The notes under the pieces: generated by a model
The model's database searches: none
What the model was told of the DNA's origin: nothing
What the model saw: the letters and a program-made list of their open reading frames with translations, nothing else
Program-made: the position numbers and the translations under genes
Assembly (NCBI GenBank): GCA_023410885.1
Contig: JAEYPI010000054.1
Location: 1-19,633 of the forward strand
Direction of reading: 5' to 3'
From: Bacillota bacterium
GTDB taxonomy: Bacteria > Bacillota > Clostridia > DSM-8532
DNA: 19,633 bases
Part shown: in pieces, positions 13,789 to 19,633 of the stretch
Position numbering within the stretch: position 1 is the stretch's first letter
Layout of the letters: every line of letters starts with the position of its first letter

Positions 13789-15615
13789 TTACCATTCCCA
13801 GCGTGGTAGAATCCGAAGCGCATTCAAATACATGCGGGGAACCTCCAAGCCTGAGAGAACAGGATAATAAATGACAAAAAGTAGAAGGAACAGGACCAGG
13901 AAGACCTTGGTGGCTTTCCTTGATATAATGCTTTTGTTTTCAAGGTACCTGAAAAGTACGCCTACCATCAGGATAAGAAAAGGAACACAGGAAAAATAGT
14001 GATAGATGAACGTGAGCTTCCTAGGAGCGACGACCCAGGGTAGGTACTGGGATAAAAAGCCTATAAAGGGGAATAACAGAAGCTTATTCCTTTCAAGGGT
14101 TTGTTCCTTTTTCAAAGCCTGGCGAACCATGAGCCACAAAACGACAAAAAAGGCGACGAAACCTACCCAAAACAAAAGGGGATGACCGAACCCGGCAATG
14201 GCCGCGCCCTTATTATTGGGAAGAAGCGAACCCTGATAATAAAAAATGGGGCGAAGATCCAATGGCCATTCATACCACATGGATGAATAGGGGTGTGGCT
14301 CAACAACGCCCCTATGATAGTTATACATACTCTTAACAGATTCCACAACCGTGACTACAAGGCTTTTCTCATTTTCATGATAATCAATGGGAATAAAGGA
14401 GAGTATATAGATGCCCACCGGAATAATGATGAAAAAGAGGACGCAGAATAGACAAGTCAGATAAAAATACTTGCCGAGCCATTTTCCTAAGGCTCTTGAT
14501 TTAAAATCCTTTTCGGCGGTCTCGTTTTTCATCTGAATGTTTAAAAGATTGTTATAGGCGTTATACTCATAACCCCGGGACATAAAGAATAACAAGGCCA
14601 ATCCAAAAGCGCCATAGAGCGCGATCCATTTTGTAGCCCCTCCAAGTCCCAAGGTTATACCACAAAGCAATAAGGGCAAAAGTGACTTAAAGAAGCCTCT
14701 TTCATAAGAATTACTGTCATAATAGTCCAGCATAAAGTAAAACATCAGCATGATAAAGAATACGGTATAGCTGTCGATGGTGGCCAAACGCGTTTGAGTA
14801 AAGTGCATAAAATCGAACATCATCAGGAAGGCGCAGAAAAAAGCCCAGAAGCTGTCCTTGAAGAAGCGTTTTGCTAGGATATACATCAGGGGGATAAGTG
14901 CGGCACCGAATAAAGTACCCATAATCCGCCAGCCAAATGGATTCATTCCGAAGATACTGATGCCGATGGCTATAATGGTTTTACCCAGAGGGGGGTGGGT
15001 GTTTTCATAAAGGATGCTCCGTTGCTCCAATTGTTCAAGGGCAGTACGGGGGAAGTAAATCTCATCAAAATAAGTGCTGTTTAAAACGTTAGGCCGCTCA
15101 GGAACCAGGGCTTGTTCATCAAATAGATTTTCGACCCCGGAGGTAGAGGACTGATTTTCTATCCTAAAGTCCGTAATCTGGGTTTCTCCGCTGAAAAAGC
15201 CCATCTCACGGTATTCGGCCTTAAAGAATTTATTCTTGTCATTTTCATTATCGGTTCGTAAATAGCGGGTACTGATGCGAAGCTTGTCCGTTGTCACTTT
15301 ATCGGTGGTATAATGCCACTTGAAAATAGATTTCATATCAATAAAGCTGTAGGGAACAAAGGTGCCATTCTGATTGGCCTCAAGCTCCAAACTGCCAAAA
15401 CAGCCCCAGGCATCACCCAGGCCGCCGAAGAGAAGAATTTTGTCAAGGGTCACTTCCTCACCGAAATCCACAATAAAGCTCTCATTGAGGCGTTCAGGCT
15501 TCCAGCCGGTTTGCGGTGCCTTGAAAGATCCCAGATTGATGAGAGCAATAGCAAGATATAGGGCTGTCATGGCGATCATTATTTTAAGGTCGGTTTTATT
15601 TATCTTTCCGTTCAT
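13789..15615 (-). CDS. PMT-like GT39-type membrane glycosyltransferase with an extracytoplasmic N-terminal insert
   Basis: A 608-residue GT-C enzyme that uses a polyprenyl-phosphate sugar as donor outside the membrane. The catalytic DE pair of protein O-mannosyltransferases is at 184-185 (TYFDEIYFPRTA), followed by HPPLGK (207-212), both family signatures. About ten helices follow. Unusually, helix 1 (about 10-29) is followed by some 150 residues of polar, beta-rich sequence before the DE motif. It contains segments such as GWKPERLNESFIVDFGEEVT and SLELEA that resemble a discoidin-like (F5/8 type C) carbohydrate-binding fold. AAGGAGAT precedes the ATG at 15615, which overlaps the end of the upstream gene by 20 bases. 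The acceptor could be a protein or a surface glycan. Confidence 0.87.
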   Translation of the reverse strand: MNGKINKTDLKIMIAMTALYLAIALINLGSFKAPQTGWKPERLNESFIVDFGEEVTLDKILLFGGLGDAWGCFGSLELEANQNGTFVPYSFIDMKSIFKWHYTTDKVTTDKLRISTRYLRTDNENDKNKFFKAEYREMGFFSGETQITDFRIENQSSTSGVENLFDEQALVPERPNVLNSTYFDEIYFPRTALEQLEQRSILYENTHPPLGKTIIAIGISIFGMNPFGWRIMGTLFGAALIPLMYILAKRFFKDSFWAFFCAFLMMFDFMHFTQTRLATIDSYTVFFIMLMFYFMLDYYDSNSYERGFFKSLLPLLLCGITLGLGGATKWIALYGAFGLALLFFMSRGYEYNAYNNLLNIQMKNETAEKDFKSRALGKWLGKYFYLTCLFCVLFFIIIPVGIYILSFIPIDYHENEKSLVVTVVESVKSMYNYHRGVVEPHPYSSMWYEWPLDLRPIFYYQGSLLPNNKGAAIAGFGHPLLFWVGFVAFFVVLWLMVRQALKKEQTLERNKLLLFPFIGFLSQYLPWVVAPRKLTFIYHYFSCVPFLILMVGVLFRYLENKSIISRKATKVFLVLFLLLFVIYYPVLSGLEVPRMYLNALRILPRWEW

Positions 15616-16915
15616 GTCCTATCTCCTTGTTATTAGCTATTGTTTTCTTGATAAAGGAATTATATCCCTGATAAAGTGAAAGACCATAAGTTAGCAGGGT
15701 CACAGCTGCTAAGAAAATAGCCAGACCATCCCATCGGTCAAGCCAATATCTCTCTTCAAAAGAGATTATATACAAATAAAGGTGATTACAAAAGATACAA
15801 AGACTCAAAAGCACGGTGGTCATTAAATGACGTTTGTCAAAGACCGTTGCCAACGTAATAAATATAATGGCAGGAAGAAGATAACGCTCATGCATCTTAG
15901 TCATAAAGAAAAAGGCGCTGAAAAGAACGAGAAAGGAGAAGTAGGTAATGGCGTAAAGATTGGCTTTCCCTTTAATTAAGCAGAAGAAAGCATAACAAAG
16001 AGCCAGAACAAGGAGTATATTTCCCCACCATAAATAATTCAGCCCCATAAAAGGCAGAGTATCATTCTGAATCTGGCCTCCTAAAAGGGTCCAGAAATTA
16101 AAGGCATTGGCTGTTGCGTAGGGGTAGTCCTTGATACTTCGGAAATAAAGGTCAAAGAGCCAATAAAAGGGGTCCAAAAATCCCGGAATTTGCCCGGCCT
16201 TATCAGTTGGAATATAAAAGGGAAGCACTATAGCAAGATAGAGGAAAACACCTGATAATAGGCCTGTAAAAAGCCTCTTAAACGATTGAAAGTCCCATCT
16301 GAAATCCTTAAAATAAAGATAGAGCACAACGGGCAACAAAAGACCGCTTTGGGGCTTGGTCAGCACTGCAATGAGAAAGAGAAGAGCGGCCATATTATGC
16401 TTCTTGTACTCAAACAGAACCAGGACACCCAAAAGCATGGTGGCCGGAATGGCATCAAATTGACCCCAGATAGAGGAATTCACAAAAACGCCTGGATTAA
16501 ACAAATAGAACAAAGCCATGACCGAGCCCTGTCCAGTGCGGTTTACTTTTTCAGAAAGCTTTAGAATAAGAAAAGCACCTAAAAATTCGAAGGCCACGGA
16601 CCAGAGCTTAATGAGGTAGGTATGTAAAAGGGCTGATAAGGAAAAAAGTCTGGAAATCTCTCCTGTAAGCCATAGACAATATTGAAAGAAAGGAGCGTAT
16701 ACAATGTGGAAGCCGGAGTTTCCATAAAGGTCGGCAGGTCCTTTTGACGCTAAATAATTGCTCCATGCCATATAGCCACCCATATCTATGGTGTAGGGTG
16801 GGATAAAGGTGATAACAAGTCGAAAAATAAGAACGATGGTCATAAGGGAGAAAAAACGTTCGCTATATTCAATAGTTTGGCTTGGGCCAAGCCTGTTAAC
16901 ACTTGCTTTAGACAT
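15596..16915 (-). CDS. GT-C membrane glycosyltransferase (GT87/mannosyltransferase-like)
   Basis: A 439-residue protein with ten or so hydrophobic helices. An aspartate in the first outer loop (D44 in YTIDMGGYMAW) is placed as the catalytic acid/base of GT-C enzymes. NPGVFVNSSIWGQFDAIPA and LTKPQSGLLLPVVLYLYF are conserved segments in polyprenyl-phosphate-sugar-using mannosyltransferase-like proteins. The start at 16915 is chosen because GGAGGA sits five bases upstream (16921-16926); a frame extending to 16990 would cross a strong hairpin and has no ribosome site. It is first in the operon and overlaps the PMT-like gene by 20 bases, so the two are translationally linked. Donor and acceptor are unknown. 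Confidence 0.82.
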   Translation of the reverse strand: MSKASVNRLGPSQTIEYSERFFSLMTIVLIFRLVITFIPPYTIDMGGYMAWSNYLASKGPADLYGNSGFHIVYAPFFQYCLWLTGEISRLFSLSALLHTYLIKLWSVAFEFLGAFLILKLSEKVNRTGQGSVMALFYLFNPGVFVNSSIWGQFDAIPATMLLGVLVLFEYKKHNMAALLFLIAVLTKPQSGLLLPVVLYLYFKDFRWDFQSFKRLFTGLLSGVFLYLAIVLPFYIPTDKAGQIPGFLDPFYWLFDLYFRSIKDYPYATANAFNFWTLLGGQIQNDTLPFMGLNYLWWGNILLVLALCYAFFCLIKGKANLYAITYFSFLVLFSAFFFMTKMHERYLLPAIIFITLATVFDKRHLMTTVLLSLCIFCNHLYLYIISFEERYWLDRWDGLAIFLAAVTLLTYGLSLYQGYNSFIKKTIANNKEIGHERKDK

Positions 16916-16938
16916 CGAAATCCTCCATACATATTGAT

Positions 16939-16963
16939 CGGTGCTCTCGATAAAAGAGCACCG
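16939..16963 (-). promoter_or_regulatory. Leader hairpin just upstream of the glycosylation operon's first ribosome site
   Basis: CGGTGCTCT (16939-16947) and AGAGCACCG (16955-16963) pair perfectly over nine bases with a seven-base loop. The hairpin ends 12 bases before the GGAGGA of the first gene. Its GGTGCTC/GAGCACC arms repeat the arms of the upstream terminator-like hairpin, which allows alternative pairing between the two. Confidence 0.6.
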
Positions 16964-17008
16964 AATTTTCAGAGCAACATGCATTATCATTGTAAATCAA
17001 AAAAAGGC

Positions 17009-17066
17009 AAAAAAAAAGCACCGATTAGGATTTACTTATAAAATAATTGCGTCCTTTGTGGTGCTC
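17009..17066 (-). terminator. Terminator-like hairpin in the leader of the glycosylation operon (possible attenuator)
   Basis: On the minus strand AGCACC (complement of 17060-17065) pairs with GGTGCT (complement of 17017-17022), an inner AGGA/TCCT stem (17052-17055 with 17027-17030) adds four pairs, and nine T residues follow (complement of 17009-17017). It lies about 95 bases before the first start codon of the operon, so it would stop transcription in the leader unless the pairing is changed. Confidence 0.55.
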
Positions 17067-17128
17067 TTAAATAAGGTAAATTAAAAAAGTTTCAATATAT
17101 AAAAGGAGGAATAAATAACTTCATTATT

Positions 17129-17157
17129 ATTATATCACTAAGGGAATCTTTTTAATA
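17129..17157 (-). promoter_or_regulatory. Possible promoter of the glycosylation operon
   Basis: On the minus strand there is a perfect TATAAT (17129-17134), with only a poor -35 candidate, TATTAA (17152-17157), 17 bases upstream. Transcription from it would give a leader of about 205 bases containing both hairpins. Confidence 0.35.
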
Positions 17158-17336
17158 TTACTTTTAGGTTATAAAATTATTAACAAAAAATGAACGGACA
17201 TGGATCATATGAGAACTGGAGGTGGTCTGGCTTTGATTGCAATTTTGCCCATGATGGTTTATTATAGTTAGTGTTGAATTTCATTATGCCACGGTTTTTA
17301 GTGGAGTGGATTTTTGGGTTTTTTAGGAGAGAGAAT

Positions 17337-18848
17337 ATGATTTTATATGAAAGTACAAGGGGCGGCAAAGAGGGAATACCATCAGCCGAAGCGATTAAAA
17401 AAGGTATTTCTGAAAATGGCGGTCTATATGTTCCTCAACAAATCACAGGCTTGTCACTTGAGGAGATCGGTGAATTAACTGATAAGTCCTATGCCCAACG
17501 CGCAGTTATCCTATTGAAGCATTTTCTTGATGATTTTAGTGATGAAGAGCTTATAGATTGTGTTTCAAAGGCTTATGACGCAAATAAATTTACAAGCCCT
17601 GACATAGCACCGGTTGTACCCCTAAACAACAGCTTACATCTACTCGAGCTGTGGCACGGTCCTACCTGTGCTTTCAAGGACATGGCCCTTCAAATTCTGC
17701 CTCATTTTCTGGTGAAAGCCATGAAAAAAACAGGGGAAAAATGCGAAATTGTTATTTTAGTGGCAACCTCCGGTGATACAGGAAAAGCGGCCCTTGAGGG
17801 CTTTGCCGATGTAGAGGGAACCCGCATCCTGGTATTCTATCCTGAAAACGGGGTGAGTGAGGTTCAGAAATATCAAATGATCACCCAAACAGGCAGGAAT
17901 GTAGATGTTATAGGAGTCAAAGGGAATTTTGACGATACCCAGACCGCTGTCAAGCAGATTTTTACCGATGAAGCCCTCAAGGCTGAGATGGTAAACAGGG
18001 GTCTTAAGTTTTCATCAGCTAATTCTATCAATTGGGGGAGATTGGTTCCTCAAATTGTATACTATTTCTCAGCTTATGCCGATATGGTCAAAACCGGCCG
18101 CATCAAGCTTGGTGAAAAGGTTAATTTTGTAGTACCCACCGGTAATTTTGGCAATATTTTAGCGGGTTTCTACGCCAAGCTTATGGGCTTGCCGGTCAAT
18201 CGCTTTATTTGCGCCTCTAATGACAATAATGTGCTGACAGACTTTATCAGAACGGGTTGCTATGACAAGCGCCGCCAGTTTGTGAAGACTATATCGCCCT
18301 CCATGGATATACTCATATCCAGTAACCTTGAAAGATTGCTCTATGAGCTAACCGACCATGACGATCAAATGGTTTCTGGTTGGATGAAGCAGTTAAATGA
18401 AAAGGGTTATTATGAGGTGGGGCCTAAGACGTTAGCACAGATCCAGAAGCATTTCTGGGCGGGCTGGTCCAGCCAGGACGAAACCCTAAAGACCATCGAA
18501 TGCATCTATGAGGATTATCATTATGTGTCGGATACGCATACCGCGGTAGGTATTGATGTATATGACAAGTATGTGATCACCACCGGGGATTTGACAACCT
18601 CAGTGGTCGTCTCTACTGCAAGTCCCTTTAAGTTCAATGAAAGTGTATGCAAGGCACTATTTGGGAAAGATGAGATTGAAGGAAAATCCGAGTTTGAGCT
18701 GTTAGAGCTTCTTTCACATAAAAGTAAATGGCCAGTACCGGCCGGCCTTGTGGGGCTTAACGAGAAGGGCATCCGCCATAGCACAATTTGTCAAAAAGAA
18801 GAGATGAAGACCGTTGTAACACAAACCTTATCATTAGCACAGGAGTGA
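17337..18848 (+). CDS. thrC: Threonine synthase
   Basis: A 503-residue PLP enzyme converting O-phosphohomoserine to threonine, the last step of threonine synthesis. The N-terminal YESTRGG and GLYVPQQ are typical of the long (E. coli/yeast-like) class. The PLP lysine is K114 in HGPTCAFKDMALQ, and VATSGDTGKAALEGF is the phosphate-binding loop; SANSINWGRLVPQIVYY and VVPTGNFGNILAGFYAK are further family segments. The ATG at 17337 has AGGAG (17325-17329) and matches the family start; an in-frame TTG at 17271 would add 22 unrelated residues. No other threonine-pathway gene is present here. The stop is seven bases before hprK, so the two are probably co-transcribed. Confidence 0.96.
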   Translation: MILYESTRGGKEGIPSAEAIKKGISENGGLYVPQQITGLSLEEIGELTDKSYAQRAVILLKHFLDDFSDEELIDCVSKAYDANKFTSPDIAPVVPLNNSLHLLELWHGPTCAFKDMALQILPHFLVKAMKKTGEKCEIVILVATSGDTGKAALEGFADVEGTRILVFYPENGVSEVQKYQMITQTGRNVDVIGVKGNFDDTQTAVKQIFTDEALKAEMVNRGLKFSSANSINWGRLVPQIVYYFSAYADMVKTGRIKLGEKVNFVVPTGNFGNILAGFYAKLMGLPVNRFICASNDNNVLTDFIRTGCYDKRRQFVKTISPSMDILISSNLERLLYELTDHDDQMVSGWMKQLNEKGYYEVGPKTLAQIQKHFWAGWSSQDETLKTIECIYEDYHYVSDTHTAVGIDVYDKYVITTGDLTTSVVVSTASPFKFNESVCKALFGKDEIEGKSEFELLELLSHKSKWPVPAGLVGLNEKGIRHSTICQKEEMKTVVTQTLSLAQE

Positions 18849-18855
18849 TGGAAGG

Positions 18856-19633
18856 ATGTCTGCAGGAAATTTATCCAATATAAAGCTTGAAAAAATTGTT
18901 AATGAATTTATGCTCGAAAAGCTCTACTATTTAGACGAGCATGATCAGATTCCCTTGTACTCTACTGATATTAACCGTCCAGGCTTGCAGCTGGCGAGCT
19001 TTTTTGAGTATTTTGGAACAGATCGGGTACAGATTATTGGTAAGGTTGAGATGACCTATCTGGCTCAATTTGATTCAGACAGACGTTACCAAAGCCTTTT
19101 GGGCCTTTTCTCCACAGGCATTCCTTGCGTGGTGCTTGCCAGAGGAATGGAACCCTTTCCTGAAATGCTTCAGGTTGCGGAAGAATGCAATGTACCCCTT
19201 CTTCGCACAGAAGATGTCACCTCCCGCTTTAGCAGTAATCTTATTGCCTATTTGAATGTTGAATTAGCACCTATGATCACCATGCATGGAGAGCTGGTGG
19301 AGGTTTATGGTGAAGGGGTTCTGATTCTGGGTGAAAGTGGTGTTGGTAAAAGCGAAACCGCACTGGAGCTGGTTAAGAGGGGACATCGACTTGTTGCTGA
19401 TGACTTGGTTGAGGTTCGTCGCGTATCCAGTAAGACCCTTGTGGGTACAGCCCCTGAGATCATAAGGCACTTTGTGGAAATCCGTGGAATTGGTATTCTT
19501 GATGTCAAGAACCTCTATGGTGTCGGTTCAGTGAAAATGACCGAGAGCATCAATTTAGTCATTAACATGGAGCTGTGGAATCCCCAGAAGCATTATGAGA
19601 GGCTTGGGGTGGATGAGCTTACCACGGAAATAC
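18856..19633 (+). CDS. hprK: HPr kinase/phosphorylase, 3' end outside the window
   Basis: The first 259 codons of HprK, which phosphorylates and dephosphorylates Ser46 of HPr and so controls carbon catabolite repression in Firmicutes. The N-terminal domain (about 1-130) contains the family segment LARGMEPFPEM. HGELVEVYGEGVLI leads into the Walker A motif GESGVGKS at residues 159-166, with SETALEL after it; ADDLVEVRR and the HprK signature EIRGIGILDVKNLYGVGSV follow. The frame is still open at the window end, some 50 residues short of the usual 310. The ATG at 18856 is directly preceded by GGAAGG, too close to serve, but AGGAG at 18841-18845 (the end of thrC) is ten bases upstream and probably used, coupling it to thrC translation. 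Confidence 0.95.
   Translation, partial: MSAGNLSNIKLEKIVNEFMLEKLYYLDEHDQIPLYSTDINRPGLQLASFFEYFGTDRVQIIGKVEMTYLAQFDSDRRYQSLLGLFSTGIPCVVLARGMEPFPEMLQVAEECNVPLLRTEDVTSRFSSNLIAYLNVELAPMITMHGELVEVYGEGVLILGESGVGKSETALELVKRGHRLVADDLVEVRRVSSKTLVGTAPEIIRHFVEIRGIGILDVKNLYGVGSVKMTESINLVINMELWNPQKHYERLGVDELTTEI

Larger units (their letters stand above)
16916..17336. other. Divergent intergenic region between the glycosylation operon and thrC
   Basis: This 421-base AT-rich gap holds no convincing gene. It carries the leader of the minus-strand operon with two hairpins (16939-16963 and 17017-17065), a likely minus-strand -10 box (17129-17134), and the ribosome site of thrC (AGGAG, 17325-17329). A GGAGG at 17105-17109 on the plus strand has no start codon at a useful distance. 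I could not identify a clear plus-strand promoter for thrC. Confidence 0.7.

Noticed and set aside
16916..16990. A 25-residue N-terminal extension of the first glycosyltransferase of the minus-strand operon
   Set aside because: It crosses the 9-bp leader hairpin and the GGAGGA ribosome site, which places the start at 16915.

Overview
The window looks like chromosomal DNA from an anaerobic, low-to-moderate G+C Firmicute, most likely class Clostridia. Pointers are strong Shine-Dalgarno sites (GGAGG types), Bacillus/Clostridium-type promoters, a rubrerythrin, an HPr kinase (hprK) typical of Firmicutes, and a petrobactin-type (YclNOPQ/CeuBCDE-like) siderophore transporter. The genus cannot be fixed from sequence reading alone.

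Layout. (1) 1-959: the 3' part of a membrane-anchored extracytoplasmic protein of unknown function. (2) 1061-1245: a tRNA-Tyr(GTA) gene with its own promoter and terminator. (3) 1276-2181: a hairpin-rich stretch and an AT-rich metallophosphoesterase gene that differ in composition from the surroundings and look like an insert beside the tRNA. (4) 2271-6240: a promoter, three palindromic operator-like sites at exactly 34 bp pitch, then two permeases, an ATPase and a lipoprotein binding protein for ferric-siderophore uptake, closed by a terminator. (5) 6223-9745: three independent units, namely an acyltransferase-3 membrane protein (minus), a YibE/F-family membrane protein (plus) and rubrerythrin (minus). 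(6) 9682-10817: a geranylgeranyl-reductase-like flavoprotein with its own promoter. (7) 16915-10961 on the minus strand: a tightly packed five-gene operon encoding two GT-C membrane glycosyltransferases (one PMT-like), a GtrA-type flippase, an amine-oxidase/HemY-like flavoenzyme and a GT2 polyprenyl-phosphate glycosyltransferase. Its leader holds alternative hairpins. (8) 17337-19633: threonine synthase (thrC) followed closely by hprK, which runs off the window.

How the parts work together. The four siderophore genes form one complete ABC importer, probably repressed through the three operators when iron is sufficient. The minus-strand operon has the parts list of an extracytoplasmic glycosylation pathway: the GT2 enzyme loads a sugar on a lipid phosphate, GtrA helps move it across the membrane, and a GT-C enzyme transfers it to a surface acceptor. 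The embedded FAD enzyme and the second GT-C enzyme make this set richer than the common three-part systems, and it is the best candidate here for something not well described. The remaining genes are ordinary housekeeping or stress functions.
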